From NCBI GenBank assembly GCA_027314025.1, contig DAHVCP010000010.1:62001-126000 (forward strand): DNA of 64,000 bases, given 5' to 3'. Numbering within the stretch: the stretch's first letter is position 1; each line of letters starts with the position of its first letter. Made by a program: the position numbers and the translations under genes. The stretch comes from Acidobacteriota bacterium. Its GTDB lineage: Bacteria; Acidobacteriota; Terriglobia; Terriglobales; SCQP01. Below, piece by piece: positions 55,992 to 64,000 of the stretch. The notes below the pieces were generated by a model. That model made no database searches, was not told the DNA's origin, and saw only the letters and a program-made list of their open reading frames with translations.

Positions 55992-56102
55992 CGGCGCGCG
56001 CAACGGCGGTTAGGGAGCGGCCGCCGGCTGATGTATCCGCGGCGCCCACCATTTATCACCTAGTTAATGGGTGCCGGCTGCCCGCCGGTATCGGCATTTT
56101 TC

Positions 56103-56131
56103 TTGACACCGGCCGGGGGGGGGGGTATACA
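56103..56131 (+). promoter_or_regulatory. Strong promoter with an 11-G spacer tract (candidate phase-variable switch)
   Basis: TTGACA (56103-56108) is separated by exactly 17 bp from TATACA (56126-56131). The spacer ends in eleven consecutive G residues (56115-56125) touching the -10 box. Slippage of the G tract would change spacer length and so promoter strength, as known for meningococcal porA. The promoter lies about 55 bp before the ATG at 56186, with the ribosome-binding site AGGAGG (56175-56180) after it. Confidence 0.8.
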
Positions 56132-56185
56132 CTCCTCAGTGCGGTCTGTTCGTTTGCTTACTGGCCGCGCGGCCAGGAGGTAAAT

Positions 56186-57796
56186 ATGTCCGGGAGTTGG
56201 ATTACTCGTTTTGCCGTGATCGTCACCGTCACGTTGTTCGCTTCCCAGCTATTCGCCACCACCATCAACGAATCCGTGGGCGCGGGCACGCTCAGCTATA
56301 CCGCCGCGGTCAGCTCCGGCACCTGCTACGGCAAGACCACCTACCCGCCGCAGCAGCTCACCTGGACGCGCACCGATTATTACGGGTTCTCCTACGCGGA
56401 CAACGCAACCGGCATCGATTACAGTCTTAACGGCACAGGCGTTTACGTTCAGCTCAGCGGGACACCGACCTCCGACACCAATTGCCCGCTCAGCGGCGCC
56501 AGCCCGGCGTCGCTCACGATGGGCGGCTTCGGCTTCAACATCGGCTTCACGGTGTGCGCCTACCAAACCTGCAACGCCACGCGCAGCAACGTCCCCTCCG
56601 GCTATGTGGACCCCGATTACGTGCTCGCGTCCATCGTCTACGCGCCGCCGGGACCAAGCAGTTATGTGACCTACGGCGCCACAGCCTACACCGGCAGCTC
56701 TGCGACCATCAAGTCCTCGATGGCCCAATCCGTATCGGTCAGCGCCACCGTGGGCTGGGGTGGGAGCATCTTCTCGTGGCTCAACGGGGCGGTCGCGTTC
56801 AAGGTCAACAGCTCCGTCACGACCACGCAGCAAGCGAGCTCGACCTACGGCAGCTCCAACACGATCACGACGGGCGTCACCCTAAGCGGCTCGCAAACAT
56901 TTCCCGGAACACCAATTCCTTGGACGGGCTGGTGGACCACGGTCAATCCCGATCCCGGCCCCGGCGCGGGGCCCTATTACAATATGCACGATTACGACCA
57001 GGCCTACCTTTGGCTGAACCCCGTTCTGCCGATGGAAGCGCCCAGCAGCTCCAGCGTCACCTGGTTCGGCTACGGCTACGATTACTGCGACCAGGGACCG
57101 TTCATTGACGTTTACCCCATCCAGATCGGGTTCCTCGACCCAACTTCCGGCTGGGGCAAGCCCGTCGGCGCGAACGCGACGGCGCTGGCCCGCGGCTGGG
57201 CAACGAACTCGACCTGGGCCGTCTGCGACGACCCTCAGGTCTTCCCCAGCGGGGACGGCCCAGCGCTGACCAGCACCGACTACGCGGCAATCGTTGCCCA
57301 GGATCCGGTGTTCAACCAGTCCTACCAACTGAACCTGTCCGGCATCACCAGCGGCGACGGCCGCTTTACCGCGACCGGTGGCCTGATCGAAAACGGCGTG
57401 CTGACCACCGCGACGGACATCCCGTTTCCGCAGGAGGGCGGCGGCGCGAGCCCCTACAAAGCCGATTTCGGCGCCACCTACACCGATTCGATGTCCATCG
57501 GCAAGACCACCTCGACCGCCAATACGCAAGGCTACGGCGTCGTCAGCTCGCTGAGCGGGAGCATATTCGGCACGAATTTCCAGTCCTCGCTTTCCAGCTC
57601 CACCAAACTGACTTTTACCTATTCCACGCAAAATGTCTTCACCAGCGGCAGCAGCCATTACGTTAACGTCCACATCCAGGGCCCGCCCTGCAACTGGACG
57701 GGCTCGGCATGCAGCCCGGTCTACGACGGACCGGCCGAATTTGACGTCTACCAGGACAACATCTTCGGGTCGTTCATGTTCTGGCCGGTGAGCTGA
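56186..57796 (+). CDS. Secreted protein of unknown function
   Basis: The protein has 536 residues from ATG 56186, with a strong ribosome-binding site AGGAGG. A signal peptide (WITRFAVIVTVTLFASQLFA) precedes a Ser/Thr/Tyr/Gly-rich mature protein. Cys residues occur in several separate pairs (for example GTCYGK and CAYQTCN), suggesting disulfides. No catalytic or known fold signature is recognised; parts (SSMAQSVSVSATVGWGG, STYGSSNTITTGVTLSG) look like extended beta strands. It is probably expressed from the G-tract promoter upstream and co-transcribed with the FG-GAP protein 17 bp downstream. Confidence 0.8.
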   Translation: MSGSWITRFAVIVTVTLFASQLFATTINESVGAGTLSYTAAVSSGTCYGKTTYPPQQLTWTRTDYYGFSYADNATGIDYSLNGTGVYVQLSGTPTSDTNCPLSGASPASLTMGGFGFNIGFTVCAYQTCNATRSNVPSGYVDPDYVLASIVYAPPGPSSYVTYGATAYTGSSATIKSSMAQSVSVSATVGWGGSIFSWLNGAVAFKVNSSVTTTQQASSTYGSSNTITTGVTLSGSQTFPGTPIPWTGWWTTVNPDPGPGAGPYYNMHDYDQAYLWLNPVLPMEAPSSSSVTWFGYGYDYCDQGPFIDVYPIQIGFLDPTSGWGKPVGANATALARGWATNSTWAVCDDPQVFPSGDGPALTSTDYAAIVAQDPVFNQSYQLNLSGITSGDGRFTATGGLIENGVLTTATDIPFPQEGGGASPYKADFGATYTDSMSIGKTTSTANTQGYGVVSSLSGSIFGTNFQSSLSSSTKLTFTYSTQNVFTSGSSHYVNVHIQGPPCNWTGSACSPVYDGPAEFDVYQDNIFGSFMFWPVS

Positions 57797-57813
57797 CCCT
57801 GGCGGCGGGGACA

Positions 57814-60021
57814 ATGAAGGCCGTATTGCATTGGCGCATTCTTTTCGTGGCGGGGCTCGTCATGTGCGCGGCGGCGGGCCTCCGCGCGCAAGGTGTTCCC
57901 TACATTTACCAGCCGCCTGTGCCGAGCGCCGCGGCGCCCGGCGGTCCCGGCTTCACCCTGACCATTCGCGGCGCCGGCTTCGTCACCGGCGCCGTGATTG
58001 ACTGGGACGGCCAGCCGCTGGCGACCTCCTTCGTTTCGCAGGCGGAGCTGACCGCGGCGGTCCCCGCCGCGGCCATCGCCGCCGCGCGAACGGCCACCAT
58101 CACCGTCCACAATCCCGGCGTCGCCGTGGCCTCTAACTTTCTTTATTTCCAAGTCCACGACCCCATTTCCAGCTTCCATTACGTCAACGCCCCCAACAGC
58201 CCGGTGAACCTGGGCTATCAGGGCGGCAGCCCCAACTTCCCGTATTCCATCGCCGCCGCCGACCTGGAAGGCAACGGGCAAACCGACCTGCTGATGGGCA
58301 TGAATACCGGCCGCGTCATGCCGGGATACCTGGACTTTTTCGCGGGCAACGGCGACGGCACCTTCGCCGCGCCGGTATCGAGCACCGGGGCGGGCGAGGG
58401 ACCGACCTCGATCGCGCTCGGCGATTTCACCGGCAATGGCCGCCTGGACGCGGCCGTCGCCAACCTTTACCCGGACACCGCCGGCGGCCAGCCGACCATC
58501 ACCATCTTGCTGAACAACGGCGACGGCACGTTCTCGCCCGCGCCGGGTGGCCCGCTGCCCGTGGGCACGCTGCCGATGACCATCTTGACCGCCGACTTCA
58601 ATCACGACGGCAAGCTGGATTTGGCCGTGGCGTGCCAAGACGCCATCTATGTATTCCTCGGCAATGGTGACGGCACCTTCTCTCCGGCGCCGGGCAGCCC
58701 GTTCGCCGAGAACGGGCACGGCGGCGTTGGCCTGACCATCGGTGACTTCAACGGCGACGGAAATCTGGATTTGGCCGCCGCGATCGGCGGAGACGAGATC
58801 AATCTTTTTCTAGGCAAGGGGGATGGCAGCTTCACCCCGGCGCCGGGCGACCCGATCGTTGCGAAGGCCATGTTTGCCGGTGGCATCGTGGCCATCGCCG
58901 CCGCTGACTTCAACGGTGACGGCAAGCTGGACCTTTTCGCCTCCCAGACCGGCAACCAGGGCGTGGACGTGCTCCTGGGCAACGGCGACGGCACCTTCAC
59001 GCAGCCGGCGGTGCCGGTCGCCGGATGCTGCCACGACCAGATCTTCAACGGCATCTGGGGCTGGAACCTGGTGCTCGGCGACTTCCTGGCCAACAACAAG
59101 CTGGACGTAGCGGTCATGGAGCAAAACGCCAACGCCGGTATTTCAGAGGATTACATTTACACCTATCTCGGCAACGGGGACGGCACCTTCACGCCGTCGG
59201 ACTACTCGGTGCTGCTGCCCGAAAGCCCGACGACGGAGATCACGGAGGGCGATTTCAACGGCGACGGGTTGCTCGACCTCGCCACCGCCAGCGCGCCATA
59301 TAACTATTACAACGTCCTGCTTTCCCAGGCCTCGCCGGGCGCGGCGCCGGACTTCAGCCTTTCCGACCCGTTCCCACCCGCCTCGACGAGCATTGAGCAG
59401 GGCCAAAGCGCGACTTGGGGACTGGGCGTGACCTCGCTCAACGGCTTCACGGGCCCGGTGCTGCTCACCTGCGCCAACCTGCCCGCGGGCGCCACCTGTG
59501 CGTTCACCCCCGCCGACGCGCCCGCCGCGACGGGCCCCAACCCCAGCGTCGGCGGCGGCGTGGTGTATCCGGCCCTCGCGCCCGGCATCCCGCCAGAGGA
59601 GCTCGTCCCAAACCTAAAAATCCAGACGGCCGCGCCCACGCTGGTGACGCCGGGCGGCGCGGCGCCCGGAGGCGGGCAAGCCGCGCCGGAAAGGCGATGG
59701 TTGCTTGGGTTGCTGCTGCTGGCCGGCTGCGCAGCCTCGCTGCTGGCGGCGCGGCGGCGCCGCAAGGCCCTCGGCTGGGCCGTGCTGGGCATAGCGCTGC
59801 TGGCGAGCCTTGGGGCGTCGTCTTGTTCCGGGAATCCGCCGCCGCCGAAGCCCCAGCCCCCGCAGTGGGTGGGCGGCACGCCGCCGGGCAGTTACACCAT
59901 CACCATCCAGGTGGTCGCCTATTCGGGATCGCCGCTGGAGTTCTCCCACACCATGCCGCTTACCTTCACGGTTACGGCAATCCCCGGCGAGACGGCAAGC
60001 TCCGTCGGTTCGCCGAAATAA
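57814..60021 (+). CDS. Secreted FG-GAP/VCBS-repeat protein with interrupted Ig-like C-terminal region
   Basis: The protein has 735 residues from ATG 57814. A signal peptide ends near GLRAQG. An IPT/TIG-like sandwich (about 35-110) is followed by seven or more FG-GAP/VCBS repeats, each with a calcium-binding type D-NGDG or D-NHDG-LD loop (GNGDGTF, DFNGDGKLDL, DFNGDGNLDL). After about residue 515 an Ig-like domain begins (SATWGLGVTSLNGFTGPVLL) but is broken by two hydrophobic stretches (RRWLLGLLLLAGCAASLLAA, then KALGWAVLGIALLASLG) and a Cys-Ser segment, resuming with PPGSYTITIQVVAYSG. Hydrophobic hairpins in such domains occur in Acidobacteriota. It is probably surface-associated through this segment. 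Confidence 0.88.
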   Translation: MKAVLHWRILFVAGLVMCAAAGLRAQGVPYIYQPPVPSAAAPGGPGFTLTIRGAGFVTGAVIDWDGQPLATSFVSQAELTAAVPAAAIAAARTATITVHNPGVAVASNFLYFQVHDPISSFHYVNAPNSPVNLGYQGGSPNFPYSIAAADLEGNGQTDLLMGMNTGRVMPGYLDFFAGNGDGTFAAPVSSTGAGEGPTSIALGDFTGNGRLDAAVANLYPDTAGGQPTITILLNNGDGTFSPAPGGPLPVGTLPMTILTADFNHDGKLDLAVACQDAIYVFLGNGDGTFSPAPGSPFAENGHGGVGLTIGDFNGDGNLDLAAAIGGDEINLFLGKGDGSFTPAPGDPIVAKAMFAGGIVAIAAADFNGDGKLDLFASQTGNQGVDVLLGNGDGTFTQPAVPVAGCCHDQIFNGIWGWNLVLGDFLANNKLDVAVMEQNANAGISEDYIYTYLGNGDGTFTPSDYSVLLPESPTTEITEGDFNGDGLLDLATASAPYNYYNVLLSQASPGAAPDFSLSDPFPPASTSIEQGQSATWGLGVTSLNGFTGPVLLTCANLPAGATCAFTPADAPAATGPNPSVGGGVVYPALAPGIPPEELVPNLKIQTAAPTLVTPGGAAPGGGQAAPERRWLLGLLLLAGCAASLLAARRRRKALGWAVLGIALLASLGASSCSGNPPPPKPQPPQWVGGTPPGSYTITIQVVAYSGSPLEFSHTMPLTFTVTAIPGETASSVGSPK

Positions 60022-60447
60022 GCGCAGAGGCAGCGTCAGGCGCCCGGGCTGAGGGCTCCCGCTGGTCGCGCTGCCCGGCGCACGGGTGCGCCCCGGGGCC
60101 GGGGCGGGGGCGAGGCGTCCGCGGGCTGAGGCCCGCGGCACACAGGCCAAAGCCTGTTCCACGCGCCTAGCTTGGGCTCATCGAGGCCGCCGCGCGTCGT
60201 AACCCGCCTCGGCGGCGGCGAGCGCGACCGCACGCAAGCCGGAAGCGTATCCCGCAATTCCGTCCAGCGGGAACGTTGGCGCCGACGGCCGTCCCGCTGA
60301 CAGCGCCCAATTGGCGCTAATTGGCGCCCCGTTGCGGCGCAAGGGCGCCGGCCGGACGCCGGCAGGATGCCGGCGCTCCAACCGCGGGGCGGCGGCGCCC
60401 CGGGGATTCCGGCGCTGCCGGCGGACGCACGAACCGGGCGCTTGCGG
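60022..60447. other. Gene-free spacer with REP-like element
   Basis: This stretch between the FG-GAP gene and ftsW (convergent) has the twin-hairpin element at 60119-60164 and other GC-rich short repeats. No gene or terminator with a T-run is seen. Confidence 0.6.
60119..60164. repeat. REP-like twin-hairpin element, copy 3
   Basis: GCGGGCTGAGGCCCGC and CAGGCCAAAGCCTG with TTCCAC follow the pattern of copies 1 and 2, with a few substitutions. Confidence 0.7.
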
Positions 60448-61536
60448 CTAGCCGCAGTGCTGGCTGATGTTCAACAGCACGCCGGTGGCGGCGAGCGTGG
60501 CGATCAGCGAGGAGCTGCCGTAGCTGATGAACGGCAGCGCGATGCCCTTGGTGGGCATCAAGCCGATGACCACGCTGAAGTTGATCAGCGCCTCAATGGC
60601 GATCATGGCGGTGATGCCGGCGGCCAGCAGCTTGCCGAACGCATCCGGGGCCCGGCGCGCCACGCGCATGCCGCGGGCCATGAACAGCGCGAACAGCAGC
60701 ACCAGCGCCACGGCGCCGATCAGCCCCAGCTCCTCGCTGGTGACGGCGAAGATGAAATCGGTGTGTGGCTCGGGCAAAAAGAACAGCTTTTGGCGGCCGT
60801 CCATCAGCCCCAGCCCGGTCAGCCCGCCGCTGCCCACGGCGATCAGCGACTGGACGATTTGGAAGCCGACGCCCTCGGCGTGCGCCCAGGGATGCAGAAA
60901 CGCCAGAATGCGCTCCCGCCGGTAGGGCACGCGGAACACCGCCCAGTACAATACCGGCGCCGACAGAAGCGCGCCCAGGGCGAAATACCGCCAGCGCAGG
61001 CCGGCGATGAAGAGCATCACCGCGGCGATCATGGCCAGCGCGACGGTGGTGCCCAGGTCGGGTTCCAGAAGCACCAGGCCGCAGACCAGGGCCAGATAAA
61101 CCAGGATGGGTCGCAGCAACCGCCAGTTGTCCAATTTTTGGCAGCGGCTCGCCAAATACCAGGCGAGAAACAGAATGAGCGTCGGCTTGGCGATCTCCGA
61201 GGGCTGCAAGGAAATGGGGCCGAGCAGAATCCAGCGGTGGGCGTTATGGCTGCGGGCCAGGAAGAACACCAGCACCAGCGGCGCGATGGTGCACAACAGC
61301 GCCGGGTAGACCACAAGCGGCGTGTTCAGCCGGCGGTAGTCCAGGCGCATCAGCGCCCACATCAGCGCCAGGCCGATGGCGGCGCCGATCAGCTGGCGGA
61401 ACAAAAAGAAATACGGCGAGTGGGACCGCTCCATGGAGACCATGGCGGAGGCGGAAAAGACCATGACCAAGCCGAAGGCGACCAAAATGAGCGTCACCGT
61501 GAACAGCACCCGGTCGTAGGCCAGTCGCTTGGGCAT
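60448..61536 (-). CDS. ftsW: Lipid II polymerase FtsW (SEDS family)
   Basis: The protein has 362 residues from ATG 61536. It is a polytopic (about ten helices) SEDS glycosyltransferase. Family blocks seen are LVAFGLVMVFSASAM, SLQPSEIAKPTLILFLAWYL, PDLGTTVALAMIAAVMLFIA, GGLTGLGLMDGRQKLFFLPE, HTDFIFAVTSEELGLIG and ISYGSSSLIATLAATGVLLN. Placement directly after murD in the minus-strand mraY-murD-ftsW series indicates FtsW rather than RodA. It polymerises peptidoglycan at the division site. The last codons and stop are those duplicated at 55789. Confidence 0.95.
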   Translation of the reverse strand: MPKRLAYDRVLFTVTLILVAFGLVMVFSASAMVSMERSHSPYFFLFRQLIGAAIGLALMWALMRLDYRRLNTPLVVYPALLCTIAPLVLVFFLARSHNAHRWILLGPISLQPSEIAKPTLILFLAWYLASRCQKLDNWRLLRPILVYLALVCGLVLLEPDLGTTVALAMIAAVMLFIAGLRWRYFALGALLSAPVLYWAVFRVPYRRERILAFLHPWAHAEGVGFQIVQSLIAVGSGGLTGLGLMDGRQKLFFLPEPHTDFIFAVTSEELGLIGAVALVLLFALFMARGMRVARRAPDAFGKLLAAGITAMIAIEALINFSVVIGLMPTKGIALPFISYGSSSLIATLAATGVLLNISQHCG

Positions 61537-61548
61537 GAGGACCGGAGC

Positions 61549-62985
61549 CTATGCGTGCGGGGCCAGCAGGCGCCGCGCCACCCATTCCTTGAAGACGCGG
61601 CCGCGGTGCTGGTAATTCTCAAACTGATCGAAGCTGGAGCAGGCGGGCGCCAGCAGCACGGTGTCGCCGGACTGGGCGCGGTCGGCGGCGATCTCCAGCG
61701 CCCGCTCCAAGGTGCCCGCGGAGATCAGCCGGTCCTCCAGCGGCGCCAACTGGCGGGCGATCTTGCCCGCCGCCGCGCCGATCAGCAGCACGCCGCGCGC
61801 CCGCTGCCGCAGGGGAGCCAGCAGGGCGTCGTAGTCGCCGCCCTTGTCCTTGCCGCCGAGAATGACCCACAGGCCGCCGGCGAAGGATTCCACGGCCTTC
61901 AGCGTGGCGTCCACGTTGGTGGCCTTGGAGTCATTGAAATATTCGACGCCGTCCAGCTTGGCGACGAACTCCAGCCGGTGCTCGACCGCCTTGAAGCTGG
62001 CGACGCCGGCGGCGATGTTCGCGGCGATCGTTTTCCGCCCGGCGGCGTTGGCGCCGGGCAGCCCCGCCGCCAGCGCCGCGATGGCGCAGCCGGCGAGGAC
62101 GTTTTCCACGTTATGCGCGCCGCGCAGCGGAATCCGTTCCCGCCGCAGCAGCTCGGTGACGCCGCCGCCCGCCGCCGGCGGATCGCACCACAGCAGGCGG
62201 TCGCCTTGCACGATGGTCCCCGAGCCGCCGCGGGGCAACTGGCCGTCGGCGGCGAACCAGACCACGCGCGGGCCGGCGTCCTGGGCGGCGAGCGCCGCCG
62301 CGTAACGCCGGCAGTATTCGTCGCCGGCGTTCAGCACGGCGAAATCGGCGGCGGTTTGATTGCGGAAGATCCGCTGCTTCGCCGCCACGTAGGCCTCCAT
62401 GCTGCCGTGCCGGTCCAGGTGATCGGGGCTCAGGTTCAGCACGGCGGCGATGTGGGCGTGGAAGCGCTCGGCGGTCTCGAGCTGGAAGCTGGAGACTTCG
62501 GCCACCGCCCACTCCCCTGCGCCGGCCGCCTCCACCAGCGAGATCAGCGGCGTGCCGATGTTGCCGCCGACATGGGCCGGCAGGCCCAGCGCCGCCAGCA
62601 GGTGGCCGGCCAGGGCGGTGGTGGTGGTCTTGCCGTTGGAGCCGGTGATGGCGATCAGCGGGCCGCGCAAGAACCGCGCCGCCAATTCGATTTCGCCGAT
62701 GACGGGAATGTTCTCCCGCCGCGCGCGCAGCAGCACCGGCAGGTCCGCGGGCACGCCGGGGCTGACCACGATCAGGTCGGCGCTCAAAAACGTCCGCTCG
62801 CTATGGCCGCCGGTCTCGATGGCCACGCCCGCCTCCAGCAGGTGGGGGATCTCGGCGCGCAGTTGCTCCGCCGGGCGCAGCTCGCTGACCACGACCCGCG
62901 CCCCATGGCGGCGGAGAAACAGCGCCGTGGCGATGCCGCTGGCGGCCATGCCGACGACCGAAACTTGCTTCCCTTGCAGCTCCAT
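61549..62985 (-). CDS. murD: UDP-N-acetylmuramoylalanine-D-glutamate ligase
   Basis: The protein has 478 residues from ATG 62985 (ribosome-binding site GGAG seven bases away); the long frame to 63960 overlaps mraY antisense coding and is rejected. The ATP-binding motif is AITGSNGKTTTTALAGHLL. HNVENVLAGCAIAALAAGL and EYFNDSKATNVDATLKAVES are standard Mur ligase blocks. The N-terminal Rossmann-like domain begins VSVVGMAASGIATALFL. It adds D-Glu to UDP-MurNAc-L-Ala in the cytosol. It ends 12 bp before ftsW, so they are co-transcribed. Confidence 0.96.
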   Translation of the reverse strand: MELQGKQVSVVGMAASGIATALFLRRHGARVVVSELRPAEQLRAEIPHLLEAGVAIETGGHSERTFLSADLIVVSPGVPADLPVLLRARRENIPVIGEIELAARFLRGPLIAITGSNGKTTTTALAGHLLAALGLPAHVGGNIGTPLISLVEAAGAGEWAVAEVSSFQLETAERFHAHIAAVLNLSPDHLDRHGSMEAYVAAKQRIFRNQTAADFAVLNAGDEYCRRYAAALAAQDAGPRVVWFAADGQLPRGGSGTIVQGDRLLWCDPPAAGGGVTELLRRERIPLRGAHNVENVLAGCAIAALAAGLPGANAAGRKTIAANIAAGVASFKAVEHRLEFVAKLDGVEYFNDSKATNVDATLKAVESFAGGLWVILGGKDKGGDYDALLAPLRQRARGVLLIGAAAGKIARQLAPLEDRLISAGTLERALEIAADRAQSGDTVLLAPACSSFDQFENYQHRGRVFKEWVARRLLAPHA

Positions 62986-63098
62986 CGCTTTCTCCGCTTC
63001 TTCGCTCCCTTCCCGCTTCGCCGCACCGCCTTGCCGCTCGCGCCGCGCCGCTTCGCTTCTTCCGACTCCGCCCCCGCCTCGCGCGCCGGGCCGCGCGA

Positions 63099-64000
63099 TC
63101 AGCGCAGTTTCAGCGTGGTCAGCGCGAACAGCGCGAAAACCACGCTCAGAATCCAGAACCGGGCGATGATCTTCGGCTCGCTCCAGCCCAGCTGCTCGAA
63201 ATGATGGTGCAGCGGCGCCATCTTGAACACCCGCTTGCCGCGCAGTTTGAAGCTGCCGACCTGGATCATGACCGACAGCGCCTCCAGCAGGAAAATGCCG
63301 CCGATGAAGGGCAGCAGCAGTTCCTGCTGGATCATCACCGCGACCGTGCCGATGGCGCCGCCCAGGGCCAGCGAGCCGACGTCGCCCATGAAGATCTGCG
63401 CCGGATGGGCGTTGTACCACAGAAAGCCGATGCTGGCCCCGACCATGGCGCCGCAGAAGATCGCCAGCTCCGCCACCTGCGGTTCCCGCCCCAATTCCAA
63501 ATAGGTCGCCAGCACGGCGTTGCCGGAGATATAGGTCAGGACGGTCAACGCCCCGGCGGTGATGATGGTGCAGCCGATCGCCAGGCCATCCAGCCCGTCG
63601 GTCAGGTTGACCGCGTTGCTGCTGCCGACGATGATGAAGGCCACGAAAACGATGAACGGGGCGAAGCCCAGCACCACCCAGCCGTGGTGCATCAGGCTGC
63701 TGATCAGCAGCGTGGGGCGGAACTGCTTGAAGAACGGCACCTCCAACGCGGTCGAGTACAGGCCGCGCGTGGCCATGTGCGCCAGCACGCCGCCGATCAG
63801 CGCGCCGATCAGCAGTTGCAGCCCGAACTTTTGCCGCGAGGTCAGGCCGAGGTTGCGGCGGTGCCGCAGCTTGGCGAAGTCGTCCAGGAAGCCGATCAGG
63901 CCGAACGCCACCACCGAGAACATCGCGATCCAAACGAAGGGATTGCGCAGATCGGCCCACAGCAAGGTCGGCACCAGGATGGCGATGTTGATCAGCACGC
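63099..64000 (-). CDS. mraY: Phospho-N-acetylmuramoyl-pentapeptide transferase, 5' end cut by window edge
   Basis: About 300 residues are visible, and the N-terminus lies beyond the right edge. The conserved loops are GLIGFLDDFAKLRHRRNLGL (metal-binding Asp-Asp), GSSNAVNLTDGLDGLAIG, WYNAHPAQIFMGDVGSLALG, and RVFKMAPLHHHFEQLGWSEP (the HHH motif), with hydrophobic helices between them. The C-terminus ends in LFALTTLKLR. It is an integral inner-membrane enzyme that makes lipid I from UDP-MurNAc-pentapeptide and undecaprenyl phosphate. The gene is upstream of murD with a 113-bp gap. Confidence 0.96.
   Translation of the reverse strand, partial: VLINIAILVPTLLWADLRNPFVWIAMFSVVAFGLIGFLDDFAKLRHRRNLGLTSRQKFGLQLLIGALIGGVLAHMATRGLYSTALEVPFFKQFRPTLLISSLMHHGWVVLGFAPFIVFVAFIIVGSSNAVNLTDGLDGLAIGCTIITAGALTVLTYISGNAVLATYLELGREPQVAELAIFCGAMVGASIGFLWYNAHPAQIFMGDVGSLALGGAIGTVAVMIQQELLLPFIGGIFLLEALSVMIQVGSFKLRGKRVFKMAPLHHHFEQLGWSEPKIIARFWILSVVFALFALTTLKLR

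Larger units (their letters stand above)
54940..56102. other. Gene-poor, rearranged spacer
   Basis: There are about 1.2 kb between divergent operons. It holds a REP-like element (55159-55202), two decayed PIN-domain tails on the minus strand, a 36-bp exact direct repeat (55227-55262 and 55845-55880), a 38-bp near-copy of the ftsW 3' end (55789-55826), and a 26-bp stretch present in inverted orientation at 55339 and 55936. No intact gene is seen. The pattern suggests repeated recombination. Confidence 0.7.

Noticed and set aside
55808-56185. Upstream extension of the secreted protein to 55808
   Set aside because: The signal peptide and AGGAGG site point to ATG 56186, and the extension crosses the PIN remnant and the promoter.
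60367-63204. Plus-strand ORF of 945 codons across ftsW, murD and mraY
   Set aside because: It is antisense to three clear cell-division genes and is a Gln/Arg/Gly-rich shadow of GC-rich DNA.

Overview
The window looks like chromosomal DNA of a high-GC Gram-negative bacterium, most probably an Acidobacteriota member. The reasons are inferred from gene content: an outer-membrane assembly cluster (BamA with two Skp/OmpH paralogues), an Oar-type TonB-dependent receptor with a carboxypeptidase-regulatory N-terminus, a CarD regulator, a PEP-CTERM protein, FG-GAP/NHL secreted proteins, and many short GC-rich intergenic repeats. No tRNA, rRNA, CRISPR array or complete insertion sequence was seen.

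Layout. 0.2-8 kb: a heptad-repeat coiled-coil protein, AroB, a LuxR-type regulator with a degenerate receiver, a short UDP-glucose-dehydrogenase-like protein, a small membrane protein, PgeF, an ArgD-type aminotransferase and a D-2-hydroxyacid dehydrogenase. 8.3-11.4 kb: a PEP-CTERM protein, YifB/ComM and CarD. 11.7-18.4 kb (minus): bamA, two ompH copies and a TPR protein, probably one envelope-biogenesis operon. 18.6-28.6 kb: a zinc ribbon, GuaB, a TPR-GAF protein with a dead GGDEF domain divergent from a REC/zinc-ribbon regulator and histidine kinase, TreS and RecX. 28.7-31.8 kb: a short-chain-dehydrogenase cluster divergent from a TetR repressor, with a two-palindrome operator between them.

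31.9-35.4 kb (minus) is the most notable part. Two adjacent genes, a CMD/AhpD-like protein and a membrane-anchored DUF3179 protein, are each interrupted by one in-frame UGA exactly where the family has a redox cysteine. This gives CxxU in the first and UxxC in the second. In each mRNA a hairpin starts within about 15 nt of the UGA; in the DUF3179 gene its apical loop is GGUCU, the loop of the E. coli fdhF SECIS. I read this as a two-gene selenoprotein operon, preceded by an APC transporter.

35.4-38.7 kb: an Oar-like receptor. 39.2-43.2 kb: a GajA/GajB (Gabija-type) anti-phage pair. 43.4-46.1 kb: a thioesterase, an enoyl-CoA hydratase, a repeat-rich spacer and a NifU/IscU-like protein lacking its third cysteine. 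46.2-52.3 kb: trigger factor, ClpP, ClpX and Lon, a proteostasis cluster. 52.4-54.9 kb: two lipoproteins and an NHL protein. 55-56 kb: a scrambled spacer with PIN-toxin remnants and a copied ftsW 3' end. 56.1-60.0 kb: two secreted proteins behind a promoter whose 17-bp spacer contains an 11-G tract, a candidate phase-variation switch. 60.4-64 kb: mraY (cut by the window edge), murD and ftsW on the minus strand.
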